A stretch of 64,000 bases of DNA from Rhizobium johnstonii 3841 (GCF_000009265.1 NC_008380.1:3539501-3603500); one strand, 5' to 3'; numbered from the stretch's first letter, positions 33,090-42,787 are shown. The notes: generated from the letters alone by a model not told the origin. Translations and numbers: made by a program.

Positions 33090-34277
33090 TCAAATCACAC
33101 CCAATTCCCGCCCTGCCTCGGCAAAGGCCGCAATTGCCCGCTCCACATCCGCCCGCGAATGCGCCGCCGACATCTGCGTGCGGATGCGGGCCTGGCCTTT
33201 CGGCACGACGGGGAAGGAGAAGCCGATCACATAGATCCCCTTCCTCAGCATCAGGCTTGCCATATCCTGGGCGAGCTTGGCGTCACCCAGCATGACGGGG
33301 ATGATCGGATGGCCCTCGCCGGCAAGCTTGAAGCCGAGCTTGGTCATTTCTGTGCGGAAGAGATCGGCATTGTCGGAAAGCCGTTTGCGCAGGGCATCGC
33401 CGTTTTCGATGAGGTCGAACACCTTGAGCGAGGCGGCGGCGATGACGGGCGCCAGCGTGTTCGAGAACAGATAGGGCCGCGAGCGCTGCCGCAGCCATTC
33501 GACGACCTCGGCCTTGGCGGAGGTATAGCCGCCCGAGGCGCCGCCGAGCGCCTTGCCGAGCGTGCCGGTGATGATGTCGATCCGGCCCTCGACGCCGCAA
33601 TATTCCGGCGACCCACGGCCATTCTTGCCGACGAAGCCGACGGCATGGCTGTCATCGACCATGACCATAGCGCCGTATTTCTCGGCGAGATCGCAGACGC
33701 CGCCCAAATTGGCGATGATGCCGTCCATCGAGAAGACACCGTCGGTGGCGACCAGCTTGAAGCGGCTGCCTTCGGCCTTTTTCAGTTCCTCTTCGAGCGC
33801 TGCCATATCGTTGTTGGCGTAGCGGAAGCGCTTGGCCTTCGAAAGCCTGACGCCGTCGATGATCGAGGCGTGGTTCAGCGCGTCCGAGATGATCGCGTCC
33901 TCCTCCGACAGAAGCGTTTCGAACAGGCCGCCATTGGCATCGAAGCAGGAGGAATAGAGGATCGTGTCTTCCATGCCGAGGAAGGAGGAGATGCGCGCTT
34001 CGAGCTGCTTATGCTCTTCCTGCGTGCCACAGATAAAGCGCACCGAGGCCATGCCGTAGCCGTATCGGTCGAGCGCCTGCTTGCCGGCCTCGGCCAGTTC
34101 CTCGTTGTCGGCAAGGCCGAGATAGTTGTTGGCGCAGAAATTCAGCACCCGCTCGCCGGTGGAAATCGCGATCTCGCCCGCCTGCTTGGAGCTGATGACG
34201 CGCTCGGATTTGTAGAGGCCGGCATCCTTCAGCGCTGAGATCTCGTTGCTGAGATGGGAGAGAAATTGCGAGGTCAT
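33090..34277 (-). CDS. kbl: 2-amino-3-ketobutyrate coenzyme A ligase (glycine C-acetyltransferase)
   Basis: At 395 residues this matches the family. It is a class II pyridoxal-phosphate enzyme: ILNFCANNYLGL near the N-terminus is recognisable as the family form CANNYLGL, SSCFDANGG and ALNHASIIDG line the cofactor, VDDSHAVGF holds the ring-contacting Asp/His, and the Schiff-base Lys is in GTLGKALGGASGG. It cleaves 2-amino-3-ketobutyrate with CoA to glycine and acetyl-CoA, the second step after Tdh. GAAAGG precedes ATG 34277; an in-frame extension to 34397 has no family likeness. Confidence 0.96.
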   Translation of the reverse strand: MTSQFLSHLSNEISALKDAGLYKSERVISSKQAGEIAISTGERVLNFCANNYLGLADNEELAEAGKQALDRYGYGMASVRFICGTQEEHKQLEARISSFLGMEDTILYSSCFDANGGLFETLLSEEDAIISDALNHASIIDGVRLSKAKRFRYANNDMAALEEELKKAEGSRFKLVATDGVFSMDGIIANLGGVCDLAEKYGAMVMVDDSHAVGFVGKNGRGSPEYCGVEGRIDIITGTLGKALGGASGGYTSAKAEVVEWLRQRSRPYLFSNTLAPVIAAASLKVFDLIENGDALRKRLSDNADLFRTEMTKLGFKLAGEGHPIIPVMLGDAKLAQDMASLMLRKGIYVIGFSFPVVPKGQARIRTQMSAAHSRADVERAIAAFAEAGRELGVI

Positions 34278-34342
34278 GGACGGCCTTTCCCAGAGATTTC
34301 CGTTTGCCCGCCGGGTTAGCATATTGCCGCCGGCTTGTCTTC

Positions 34343-35071
34343 TCAGCGCTGAACCGAGATCAGCAGGAACATCGGCCGGTCCAACTCCTCCGCCCAATCC
34401 GGATTGTCGTGGAGCTCATCTTCGTTCGGGCTCCATTCCTCGACATGGCGAATGGTAAAACCGGCCGCGATCAAGGTGTTCAGCGTCGTGCCGAGCTTGC
34501 GGTGCTGCTTGACGACACCCTTCGCGAGCCAGTCGGTGGTGCGCGGACCTTCGACGGAATAGCGGTCGAGCGGCCAGATGCGCCGCCCCTCGGCATCGGC
34601 TGCCCAGGCGGGATTGGTCGGCGCCATGAAGACCGGATGCTCGATGGTGAAGACGAAATGCGATTCCGGCAAAAGCGCGCGATAGACAGTCGCGGCGAGA
34701 CCGGCGAAATCCTCGATATAATGCAGCGCCAGCGAGCTGTAAGCGAAATCGAAAGAAGCTTGAGCAAGCGTCAGATGCTCGAGATCGGCGATCTCGTAGG
34801 TGATCGCTGCTTCAGCCGCATCGGCCCTTGCTCTGGCGATCATCTTTTCCGAGATGTCGAGCGCAAGCACGCTTGCAGCACCTCGAGCCATGGCGAAACG
34901 CGAAAACCAGCCGAAACCGCAGCCGAGATCGACGACGCGCTTGCCGGCAAGATCGGGCAGAAGCGCGCGCACCGCCGGCCATTCGGACGCCCCCTCGAGA
35001 CCATGAACGGAACGCCGCATCTGGCTGTATTCGCCAAAGAATTCCGGTTTGTCGTAGATATTCTGGGCCAT
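34343..35071 (-). CDS. class I SAM-dependent methyltransferase
   Basis: This 242-residue protein has the Rossmann-fold motifs I (RVVDLGCGFGWFSRFA, near residue 47), II (VLALDISEKMIARAR) and a motif-IV-like FDFAYSSLALHYIEDF. The C-terminal part has HPVFMAPTNPAWA and a substrate-side PRTTDWLA. It resembles small-molecule methyltransferases of the UbiE/Methyltransf_11 type; the acceptor is unknown. It lies 69 bp after recQ in the same direction and may share its transcript. Confidence 0.9.
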   Translation of the reverse strand: MAQNIYDKPEFFGEYSQMRRSVHGLEGASEWPAVRALLPDLAGKRVVDLGCGFGWFSRFAMARGAASVLALDISEKMIARARADAAEAAITYEIADLEHLTLAQASFDFAYSSLALHYIEDFAGLAATVYRALLPESHFVFTIEHPVFMAPTNPAWAADAEGRRIWPLDRYSVEGPRTTDWLAKGVVKQHRKLGTTLNTLIAAGFTIRHVEEWSPNEDELHDNPDWAEELDRPMFLLISVQR

Positions 35072-35140
35072 CGGCGCTCCTCTCTTGAAGGCAGCAGTAC
35101 CATGCCTCCTCGCCCGATCTCAAGGATCAGACGGGTCCGC

Positions 35141-37009
35141 TCAGCCGTTGTCCTGCGCCAGGATGATCTCCAGAAAGGCATCGCCGTAACGTTCGAGCTT
35201 CGCCTGCCCGACGCCTGATATGGCGAGCAATTCCTTGCGGCTGCCAGGCCGCTCCGTGGCGAAGGCGATCAGCGTCGTATCGGGGAAGACGACATAGGGC
35301 GGCACGCCGAGCGATTTGGCGATCGCCATGCGCTCGGCTCTGAGCGCCTCGAAGAGACTGCCGTCGGCGCCTGATAGTCCCGATTTGCGCTCGCTGCGCT
35401 CAGCCTTCTTCGTGCGCCGTTCAGAGGCCGGCCGGTCCTTGCGGAAGAACACCTGCCGCTCGTGCTTGAAGACGGAGCGCGCCTCCGGCTCGAGCTTCAA
35501 TGCCCCGAAGGCCTCGTGGTCGACGCGGATCAGCCCCATGGCGAGCAACTGGCGGAAGACCGACTGCCAGACGCGCGCTGGAATATCCTTGCCGGCGCCG
35601 AAGACCGGCATTTCGGCATGGCCGAAACGTTCGGTCTTTTCGTTGACGTTGCCGAGGAGCACGTCGACGACATGGCCAGCGCCGAAACGCTCGCCGGTGC
35701 GGTAGACGGCGGCAAGCGCCTTGATCGCCGCCTCCGTGCCCTCCCAGGTCTCGACCGGCTTCAGGCAGGTGTCGCAATTGCCGCAGTGGCCGGCATGAGC
35801 CTCGCCGAAATGGGCAAGGATTGCCTGGCGGCGGCAGGAGGCGGTCTCGCAGATCGCCAGCAATGCGTTGAGCTTGGCGCGCTCGACGCGCTTGATCTCT
35901 GGGGCGGCATTGCCCTCGTCGATCATCCGGCCGCGCTGGATGACGTCGGCCATGCCGTAGGCCATCCAGACTTCGGACGGCAGGCCGTCGCGGCCGGCGC
36001 GCCCAGTCTCCTGATAATAAGCTTCTACCGAGCCCGGCAGGTCGAGATGGGCGACATAGCGCACGTTCGGTTTGTCGATGCCCATGCCGAAGGCGACTGT
36101 GGCGACCAGGCAAAGGTTCTCCTCTTTCAGGAAGGCATCCTGATTGGCGTCACGAACCGCCCTGTCCATGCCGGCATGATAGGCACGCGCGCGGATGCCC
36201 TGCCCGTTCAGCCATTCGGCCGTATCTTCGACCTTGGCGCGCGACAGGCAATAGACGATGCCGCTGTCGCCCTTGTGGCCGGACAGGAACCGCAACAGCT
36301 GCTGGCGCGGCTGGTCGCGCTCGACGATCTCGTAGGCAATATTCGGTCGGTCGAAACTGGTGGTAAAGATCTCGGCAGTATCGAGCCCCAGCCGCTCGAT
36401 CATGTCGTCGCGCGTATGCGGATCGGCCGTCGCCGTCAGCGCCACGCGGGGCACACCGGGATATTGCTCGCCGAGCCGGCCGAGTTCGCGATATTCCGGC
36501 CGGAAATCATGGCCCCATTGCGAGACGCAATGGGCCTCGTCAATGGCAAACAGGGCGATCTTTTCGTTGGCGATCAGCTCGCGGAAACCATCGGTCAGAA
36601 TGCGCTCGGGCGTCACGTAGAGAAGGTCGAGCTGGCCTGCCGAAAGCGCGCGTCGAACCTCGACGAACTCCTCGCGCGACAGCGACGAGTTGAGTGCTGC
36701 GGCGCGGATGCCGAGCTGCTTCATCGCCTCCACCTGATCGCGCATCAGCGCAATCAGCGGCGAAACGACGATACCGACACCGTCGCGGCAGAGCGCCGGG
36801 ATCTGGAAGCACAGCGACTTGCCGGCGCCTGTGGGAAAGAGCACGACCGCATCGCCGCCGGAAACCACATGCTCGACCACCTGCTGCTGCTTGCCGCGGA
36901 AGGAGGAATAGCCGTAGACCTGCTTGAGGATATCGAGCGGCGAGCGGCCGGAAGAAAACAGCGCGCCGGAAGCGGAAAAGCCCGGTTCGTTTCGTTCGGT
37001 CAGCGACAT
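35141..37009 (-). CDS. recQ: ATP-dependent DNA helicase RecQ
   Basis: This 622-residue helicase has motif I PTGAGKSLCFQIPAL (about residues 58-72), DEAH-box AIDEAHCVSQWGHDFRPEY, motif VI QETGRAGRDGLPSE, the RecQ zinc Cys set CETASCRRQ...HCGNCDTC, and a C-terminal HRDC domain (LFEALRAERMAIAKSLGVPPYVVFPDTTL). It unwinds DNA 3' to 5' in recombination and fork repair. Its ATG at 37009 shares one base with the dnaG stop (TGATG), so translation is coupled to dnaG. Confidence 0.96.
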   Translation of the reverse strand: MSLTERNEPGFSASGALFSSGRSPLDILKQVYGYSSFRGKQQQVVEHVVSGGDAVVLFPTGAGKSLCFQIPALCRDGVGIVVSPLIALMRDQVEAMKQLGIRAAALNSSLSREEFVEVRRALSAGQLDLLYVTPERILTDGFRELIANEKIALFAIDEAHCVSQWGHDFRPEYRELGRLGEQYPGVPRVALTATADPHTRDDMIERLGLDTAEIFTTSFDRPNIAYEIVERDQPRQQLLRFLSGHKGDSGIVYCLSRAKVEDTAEWLNGQGIRARAYHAGMDRAVRDANQDAFLKEENLCLVATVAFGMGIDKPNVRYVAHLDLPGSVEAYYQETGRAGRDGLPSEVWMAYGMADVIQRGRMIDEGNAAPEIKRVERAKLNALLAICETASCRRQAILAHFGEAHAGHCGNCDTCLKPVETWEGTEAAIKALAAVYRTGERFGAGHVVDVLLGNVNEKTERFGHAEMPVFGAGKDIPARVWQSVFRQLLAMGLIRVDHEAFGALKLEPEARSVFKHERQVFFRKDRPASERRTKKAERSERKSGLSGADGSLFEALRAERMAIAKSLGVPPYVVFPDTTLIAFATERPGSRKELLAISGVGQAKLERYGDAFLEIILAQDNG

Positions 37010-39018
37010 CAGTGGTTCGCCGCCCCTTTGACGCGGCCGGAAAGCACGCCGAAGCCATCGATGATGGCCTCCTGGTTCTCAAGGCGCACCCCTTCGAAAT
37101 GCACTTCCTGCTGTGCTCGCATCAGCTGAACGATCGCCTCGCCGTCGCCGGCTTCGGTTGCCAGCGCGATCTCGCGCTCGAGTTCGATCTTCTGCCGGCG
37201 CAGCGCCTTCGCCCGCTTGTGGGAAGCCAGCGCCTGGCGGTATCCCTCACGCGCATCCTCCATCGCCGCCTCCTCGGTCGCGATCCAGAGCCGGGCATTG
37301 CGCACCTGCTGGTCGAGGCTCTTGATCAGCGGGCCGAAGCCTTCGAATTCCAGCCTTTCGGTCAGATATTCGCGCGTCAGATGCGGGCCAGCGACGGCCG
37401 CGGCGGCTCCCAGCATCGCCGACCAGAGCCGCTGCAGCTCGCGGCTGTCATATTCGATCGCGGCGATCTCGTCATAATCGTCGATCATCAGCGAGGGGTG
37501 ATTGACGACGGTCAGCGCCAGCACGCATTCGCGCAGCGCCGTATTGTTCTGGTGGCCGCGCACGGGACCCGAGCGGGCGAGCCTTTCTGAAATGACGCTG
37601 GGGCTTTTCGGCCCGGCCTTGCCGGCATTGTCGCGGCCCGTCCGGTAATTGCCATTGCCGTTGAAGCCGCCGCGGCGATCGCCATTGTTGCGGTTCTGGA
37701 ACTGCGGCTGGAAGAAAATGTTCAGCCGATCGCGAATATCCTGCTGGTAGTGACGGCGGACATTCTCGTCGGCGATTACGGCGACCAGTTGCTTCAGCCG
37801 CGCCTCGAGCTCGGCGCGCGCCTCCGGCGTGTCGAACTTGCCGTTGTTGACCTCCCGGCTCCACAGCATCTCGGAGAGCGGCTTTGCCTGGCTCATCACC
37901 TTGTCGAAAGGCGCGCGCCCGTCATCGCGCACCAGATCGTCGGGATCCTTGCCGTCGGGCAGAAGCGCGAAGCGAACGGAACGGCCGGGCTTCAGATGCG
38001 GCAGCGCCAGTTCGGCGGCGCGATTGGCGGCGCGGATGCCGGCGCCGTCGCCGTCGAAGCAGAGCACCGGCTGCGGCACCATCTTCCAGAGCAGCTCGAG
38101 CTGGTTTTCGGTAAGCGCCGTGCCGAGCGGCGCAACGGCATTCTCGATGCCCGCCTGATACAGCGCGATCACGTCCATATAGCCTTCGACGGCGATGATG
38201 GTGCCGGTCGCATTGTCGTCCTGAGGATCGCCGCGGCCCGGCCCCTGGATCGCGCGCCGCGCGCGGGCGAAATTGTAAAGGACATTGCCCTTGTGGAAGA
38301 GCTCCGTCTCGTTGGAGTTCAGATATTTCGCCGGCGCGTCAGCCGACATGGCGCGGCCGCCGAAAGCGATCACCTTTTCCCGCGACGACAGGATCGGGAA
38401 CATGATGCGGTCGCGGAAACGATCGTAGGAAACCGGCACGTTTTCATGGACGACCAGACCGCAGGCCTCGATCTGTTCCTTGAGTACACCCTTGCCGGCG
38501 AGGAATTCCTTGAGCGCATTGCGGCTGTCGGGCGCAAAGCCGAGACGGAAGGTCTCGATGGTGCGTCCCGTCAATCCGCGGTCGCGCAGATAGGCGCGCG
38601 CCCTCGCCCCATTCGCCGTCTGCAGCTGATCCTGGAAAAATTGGGTCGCCATTTCCATGACGTCGATCAGCGAGCCCCGCTCCTTCTCGCGCTTCTCCAT
38701 CACAGGATCGGCAAGCGGCATCGGCACGCCGGCCATATCGGCGATCTGCTGTACCGCCTCGGGGAAACTCAGACCTTCAAGTTCTGTCAGGAAACGGAAA
38801 TGGTCTCCTGTCACCCCACAGCCGAAGCAGTGGTAGCGGCCCTTTCGGTCCTCGCAATGGAAGCTCGGCGATTTCTCGCCGTGGAACGGGCAGCAGGCCC
38901 AGTAGTCGCCGCGGGACACGTTGGTCTTGCGCTTGTCCCAGCTCACGCGGCGCGCGATCACGTTCGAAATCGGAACGCGGTCGCGAATATCATCGAGAAA
39001 GGTGTTGGAAAAGCGCAT
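37009..39018 (-). CDS. dnaG: DNA primase DnaG
   Basis: The 669-residue protein begins with the CHC2 zinc finger (CPFHGEKSPSFHCEDRKGRYHCFGC, read in two parts), followed by the primase core with EVIAFGGR, then TOPRIM (AVEGYMDVIALYQAGIENAVAP and the metal-binding FDGDGAG). A C-terminal region after about residue 450 contains a Gly/Asn/Arg-rich linker and a helicase-interaction helix bundle. It makes RNA primers for chromosome replication. The next gene, recQ, is coupled to it by a TGATG overlap. Confidence 0.97.
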   Translation of the reverse strand: MRFSNTFLDDIRDRVPISNVIARRVSWDKRKTNVSRGDYWACCPFHGEKSPSFHCEDRKGRYHCFGCGVTGDHFRFLTELEGLSFPEAVQQIADMAGVPMPLADPVMEKREKERGSLIDVMEMATQFFQDQLQTANGARARAYLRDRGLTGRTIETFRLGFAPDSRNALKEFLAGKGVLKEQIEACGLVVHENVPVSYDRFRDRIMFPILSSREKVIAFGGRAMSADAPAKYLNSNETELFHKGNVLYNFARARRAIQGPGRGDPQDDNATGTIIAVEGYMDVIALYQAGIENAVAPLGTALTENQLELLWKMVPQPVLCFDGDGAGIRAANRAAELALPHLKPGRSVRFALLPDGKDPDDLVRDDGRAPFDKVMSQAKPLSEMLWSREVNNGKFDTPEARAELEARLKQLVAVIADENVRRHYQQDIRDRLNIFFQPQFQNRNNGDRRGGFNGNGNYRTGRDNAGKAGPKSPSVISERLARSGPVRGHQNNTALRECVLALTVVNHPSLMIDDYDEIAAIEYDSRELQRLWSAMLGAAAAVAGPHLTREYLTERLEFEGFGPLIKSLDQQVRNARLWIATEEAAMEDAREGYRQALASHKRAKALRRQKIELEREIALATEAGDGEAIVQLMRAQQEVHFEGVRLENQEAIIDGFGVLSGRVKGAANH

Positions 39019-39649
39019 TTATACCTCTTGGCCAGCTCCCATATAAGCTGCTTTTCCGCTCCATGCCACGAAACTTGTCATGAAAACCCGCTATTCACAG
39101 GCTATGAGGCCGTCATCCGCGGCTCCGGTTATCCAATCAACAACGCGTTATCGCCCCCTGCGACAGGGTGCGACATTATTGTCCCTTCAGAGCCGGAATT
39201 CCGCCGTCAGAAAAACTTCAGCAAGGGCGACGACATCCAACAGAGGTGAGAAAAAATATTTTGGAAACAATGGATTATTCCCTCAGGTGATTGCGCCTCA
39301 TCATCCTCCGCACCACCTCCCGAGAGCCCGCCTCGACGCCTCCCAAATCGCCGATTCCGGCAATTATTATTTTTTTGTAATTTGAATAAGCCGCCGCACC
39401 GCAATAGGTTCGATCTCAACAAAGCGATCCCCGAGCGAAGCACCATCCCTACCCCCGGCGCCGCTTCGCAAGGGTGCCTTTGCAAATACCCTCCGGCTTG
39501 GGCTTCGGCCCTGCGTGCCGGTGGACGCAAAGAGCAAGAAGGCAGGAGCGCCCCCAGCTCCTGCCTTCTTAAATTTTGGCTCTCCTTGCGACAACTCTCC
39601 CTTTGAAATTAACCGCTTATTGACAAAACCGTTGACAGGCGGCGCCTGC
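39019..39649. other. dnaG upstream region, no protein gene
   Basis: This 631-bp gap between divergent genes carries AT-rich sequence near 39260-39380 (promoter-like), no convincing ORF, and one strong hairpin at 39536-39570 that could end a small RNA or attenuate the gene at 39650. Confidence 0.5.
39536..39570 (+). terminator. strong 14-bp hairpin upstream of 39650 gene (terminator, attenuator or sRNA end)
   Basis: AAGAAGGCAGGAGC (39536-39549) is perfectly complementary to 39557-39570 with a 7-base loop. On the plus strand AAATTTTGG follows; on the minus strand TTCTTGCTCTTTGC follows. Either direction is possible. No gene ends just before it, which is why an RNA or leader function deserves attention. 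Confidence 0.6.
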
Positions 39650-40579
39650 ATGAAAGATGTATGCGCCGAACTCCCTGGACCTCTCCAAATGGCTTTTACC
39701 GCGGACAATCTCGCAGCAGACGATCGCTTTCTCGCTGCGATCCTGCATTGCGCCGATCAGATGCTCGCCATCTATCGCGAGAGCCCGCGCATCGCCTCGA
39801 TCTTCGCCGCGCAGCAGCGCTGGCTGATGGCCCATACCGGCTTCGCGCTCCATTACGGTTATTCCGACGACGGGAAGAGCGGCGGCCTGTATTCCGGCCG
39901 CTTCATCGATTTTGCAGTCAGAAACGATATTGCCAGCCGCAACACGGCCGCGGCCTTCATGCAGGAAATGCTGGCCTATCGCTTCCTGCGACCGGTTCCC
40001 GGCCCCGACAAGCGCACACGCTATCTGGAGCCTACCGAAATCGCCGAGCAGCATTTCACCCGATGGCTCGTCGCCCATATGATGATCCTCGACAGCCTCG
40101 ACGGCGGCGAGCGCGCCGATAAGATCACCGCCGACCCCTCGGCGATGATGGCAGCGATCCAGCCGCTGATCGCAAGAGCGATCATCGGGAGTGAAGCGGT
40201 GCGCAGCCCGGGCGCCACCTTCAACCTCTTCAACTGGGCGAATTCCGGCGGGCTGGTGATGGACTACCTGATCTCGCGCCTTCCCGAATTTCCAAGGTCA
40301 GCCGACCGCGTCGTGCTCGGCCCTCTGTCGCTCAGGGAAATCCGCGAACAGTTCATGATCTCCAACACCCACCTGAAGCGGCTTCTGATGCAGGCAGCGA
40401 CCATGGGGAGCATCGGCTGGACGGAACCCTCCCGCAAGGGCAACTTCTGGCTTTCGGCCCATTTCATCCGCGAATACTGGAATTATCAAGCGGCGAAATT
40501 CGCCATCATTGATGCCGCCGCCGAAGCGGTGCTCGGGCCTGCGGTCCGTGACGAACCGCAGGCAAGGCAAGCTATCTGA
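39650..40579 (+). CDS. conserved hypothetical protein with C-terminal helix-turn-helix-like region
   Basis: This 309-residue protein starts at ATG 39650. The N-terminal two thirds are helical (ILHCADQMLAIYRESPRIASIFAAQQRWLMAH; HFTRWLVAHMMILDSLDGGERADK). From about residue 220, LGPLSLREIREQFMISNTHLKRLLMQAATMGSIGW reads as a winged helix with DNA-binding potential, followed by FIREYWNYQAAKFAIID. No family name is recognised. It may be a regulator; a terminator-like hairpin sits 80 bp upstream and two TTGACA-like boxes precede the start. Confidence 0.65.
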   Translation: MKDVCAELPGPLQMAFTADNLAADDRFLAAILHCADQMLAIYRESPRIASIFAAQQRWLMAHTGFALHYGYSDDGKSGGLYSGRFIDFAVRNDIASRNTAAAFMQEMLAYRFLRPVPGPDKRTRYLEPTEIAEQHFTRWLVAHMMILDSLDGGERADKITADPSAMMAAIQPLIARAIIGSEAVRSPGATFNLFNWANSGGLVMDYLISRLPEFPRSADRVVLGPLSLREIREQFMISNTHLKRLLMQAATMGSIGWTEPSRKGNFWLSAHFIREYWNYQAAKFAIIDAAAEAVLGPAVRDEPQARQAI

Positions 40580-40582
40580 GGC

Positions 40583-41038
40583 TTATCCGTTCAACAGTTC
40601 CTTGACGGTCGCCGACGCCTTGGCGAAATCCATCTGGCCGGCATAGCGCTCCTTCAGCGCCGCCATCACCTTGCCCATGTCCTTGGCGCCTGCGGCACCC
40701 GTTTCAGTGATGATCGCCGAGACGTTGGCGCGCACTTCGCTGTCCGAAAGCTGCTTCGGCATGAAATCCTGGATGACGATGATTTCGGCGCGCTCCTTGG
40801 CCGCAAGCTCCGGGCGGGAATTCTCCTCGTAGATCTTTGCCGATTCGTCACGCTGCTTCACCATTTTGGCGAGGATCTGCAGAATCTCGTCGTCGCTCGC
40901 CTGCTCCTTGCCGGTGCCGCGGTTGGCGATATCGCGGTCCTTGACCGCGGCCTGAATCAGCCGGACGGTGGAAAGCCGCTCCGCATTCTTGGCCTTCATC
41001 GCCTCTTTCAGCTGGGTGGCGAGTTGATCGCGCAGCAT
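40583..41038 (-). CDS. yqeY: GatB/YqeY domain protein
   Basis: This 151-residue protein is a stand-alone YqeY domain: LRDQLATQLKEAMKAKNAERLSTVRLIQAAVKDRDIA, DEILQILAKMVKQRDESAKIYEENSRPELAAKERAEIIVIQDFMPKQLS, and the ending KDMGKVMAALKERYAGQMDFAKASATVKELL. It resembles the tail of the tRNA-amidotransferase subunit GatB, and a tRNA-related role is assumed. AGGAG lies eight bases before ATG 41038; a GTG at 41047 is an alternative. It is divergent from carA, a common arrangement in alpha-proteobacteria. Confidence 0.93.
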   Translation of the reverse strand: MLRDQLATQLKEAMKAKNAERLSTVRLIQAAVKDRDIANRGTGKEQASDDEILQILAKMVKQRDESAKIYEENSRPELAAKERAEIIVIQDFMPKQLSDSEVRANVSAIITETGAAGAKDMGKVMAALKERYAGQMDFAKASATVKELLNG

Positions 41039-41155
41039 GGTCTTCACTCCTGTTTTGATGCCGCTTCATAAACCACGCTGATGTGGCGGATCAAATAAAT
41101 TGCGCGGTCAGCGCGATAAAGCGCAGGAAAACGGCCGCCATCTCGGCTACAAAGA

Positions 41156-41184
41156 TTGACGCTAAGCGATTGCGTGGCTATTTA
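41156..41184 (+). promoter_or_regulatory. candidate carA promoter (-35 TTGACG, -10 TATTTA)
   Basis: TTGACG at 41156-41161 and TATTTA at 41179-41184 are 17 bp apart. They lie about 120 bp before the carA ATG. Confidence 0.5.
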
Positions 41185-41307
41185 CCGCCACCTGCACCAA
41201 AATTCGTGATCAGGCCTGAAGCGCGCGGCATTGCCGTGTCCACACGCCTGCGAAATCAAATGGCGACGAGCGCGACAACGCGCCCACCTGCCGGAAACGG
41301 GATGAAG

Positions 41308-42513
41308 ATGACCGCGACAGCACCCTGGACAATCGAAAAGCCGACCGCCCTGCTCGTTCTTGCCGACGGCACGGTCATCGAAGGCAAGGGCATCGGCGCC
41401 ACCGGCAAGGTGCCGGCCGAAGTGGTCTTCAACACAGCGCTCACCGGCTACGAGGAGATCCTGACGGACCCCTCCTATCTCGGCCAGATCGTCACCTTCA
41501 CCTTCCCGCATATCGGCAATATCGGCACCAATGATGAAGACATCGAGGATCTGACGCCTGCCGCCCGCCACGGCGCCGTCGGCGTCATCTTCAAGGCCGA
41601 CATCACTGAGCCCTCGAACTACCGCGCCGCCAAGCACCTCGACCAATGGCTGAAGGCCCGCGGCGTCATCGGTCTCTGCGGCATCGACACCCGTGCACTG
41701 ACCGCCTGGATCCGTGAGAACGGCGCTCCGAACGCGGTGATCGCCCACGATCCGAACGGCGTCTTCGACATCGAGACGCTGAAGGCCGAAGCCAAAGCCT
41801 GGAGTGGCCTTGAAGGTCTCGACCTCGCCAAGATCGCCTCGTCGGGCCAGTCCTCGCAATGGACCGAAACGCCGTGGGTATGGAATGAAGGTTACGGTGA
41901 ACTCAAGGCGACAGACGCGAAATACCACGTCGTCTGCCTCGATTACGGCGTCAAGCGCAACATCCTGCGCCTGTTTGCCGGCCTCGACTGCAAGGTAACC
42001 GTCGTGCCGGCCGCAACGAGCGCCGAAGACGTGCTCGCCATGCAGCCGGACGGCATCTTCCTGTCGAACGGCCCGGGCGATCCGGCGGCAACCGGCGACT
42101 ATGCCGTGCCTGTGATCAAGACACTGATCAAGACCGATATCCCGGTCTTCGGCATCTGCCTCGGCCACCAGATGCTGGGCCTGGCACTCGGTGCGAAGAC
42201 CGAGAAGATGCATCAGGGCCATCACGGCGCCAACCACCCCGTCAAGGACCATACGACCGGCAAGGTCGAGATCGTCTCGATGAACCACGGCTTCGCGGTC
42301 GACTCGAAGTCGCTGCCGGATGGCGTTGAAGAGACTCATATTTCGCTTTTCGACGGCACCAATTGCGGCCTGCGCGTCCTCGGCAAGCAGGTCTTCTCCG
42401 TCCAGCACCATCCGGAAGCCTCTCCAGGCCCGCAGGACAGCCACTACCTCTTCCGCCGCTTCATCAACATGGTGCGCGAGAAGAAGGGCGAACCGGCGCT
42501 CGCCGAACGCTGA
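41308..42513 (+). CDS. carA: carbamoyl-phosphate synthase small (glutaminase) subunit
   Basis: This 401-residue protein has the CarA N-terminal domain (ALLVLADGTVIEGKGIGATGKVPAEVVFNTALTGYEEILTDPSY) and a C-terminal class I glutamine amidotransferase: catalytic Cys in FGICLGHQMLGLALG, oxyanion SNGPGDP, and His/Glu in VQHHPEASPGP. It strips ammonia from glutamine for CarB, feeding pyrimidine and arginine synthesis. Start at ATG 41308, with ATG 41302 two codons upstream as alternative. carB lies 7.7 kb further on rather than next to it. A clear terminator follows about 170 bp after the stop. Confidence 0.96.
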   Translation: MTATAPWTIEKPTALLVLADGTVIEGKGIGATGKVPAEVVFNTALTGYEEILTDPSYLGQIVTFTFPHIGNIGTNDEDIEDLTPAARHGAVGVIFKADITEPSNYRAAKHLDQWLKARGVIGLCGIDTRALTAWIRENGAPNAVIAHDPNGVFDIETLKAEAKAWSGLEGLDLAKIASSGQSSQWTETPWVWNEGYGELKATDAKYHVVCLDYGVKRNILRLFAGLDCKVTVVPAATSAEDVLAMQPDGIFLSNGPGDPAATGDYAVPVIKTLIKTDIPVFGICLGHQMLGLALGAKTEKMHQGHHGANHPVKDHTTGKVEIVSMNHGFAVDSKSLPDGVEETHISLFDGTNCGLRVLGKQVFSVQHHPEASPGPQDSHYLFRRFINMVREKKGEPALAER

Positions 42514-42550
42514 TTTCTAGCGATTTCCGACCGCCAAGGTCGGCCTTTAA

Positions 42551-42671
42551 CTTGTTGACAAACCTCACTCTTCGTCATCCTCGGCCCTGTGCCGAGGATC
42601 TGCCACATATAGATCGAAGGCAGATGCTCGGGACAAGCCCGAGCATAACGAAAGAGGAGTTGGCCTGCTTT
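42551..42671. repeat. two-hairpin intergenic repeat (type A, copy 1)
   Basis: It holds ATCCTCGGC-CCTGT-GCCGAGGAT and, 25 bases later, ATGCTCGGG-ACAAG-CCCGAGCAT. The reverse complement of 58297-58426 matches it over about 120 bp, including the flanks CTTGTTGACAAA and GTTGGCC. It resembles RIME-type elements. It sits between carA and its terminator. Confidence 0.75.
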
Positions 42672-42682
42672 GTCGGTAGCCC

Positions 42683-42711
42683 AAAGGCTCGCCCAGGCGG
42701 GCCTTTTTCTT
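42683..42711 (+). terminator. rho-independent terminator of carA
   Basis: AAAGGCTCGCC pairs with GGCGGGCCTTT (42683-42706), then TTCTTT follows. The spacing suits a terminator for the carA transcript through the repeat. Confidence 0.8.
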
Positions 42712-42787
42712 TATCCGCCTATTGACCTCAGGTTAACTTGAGGAATTACAGATCTGCCTGCAGACATCTGATGCAGGAGATAACTGG

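Noticed and set aside
35462..37129. 555-codon plus-strand frame over recQ
   Set aside because: Antisense to a fully supported RecQ; composition is shadow-like.
41182..42444. 420-codon minus-strand frame over carA
   Set aside because: Shadow of carA; no protein-like motifs.
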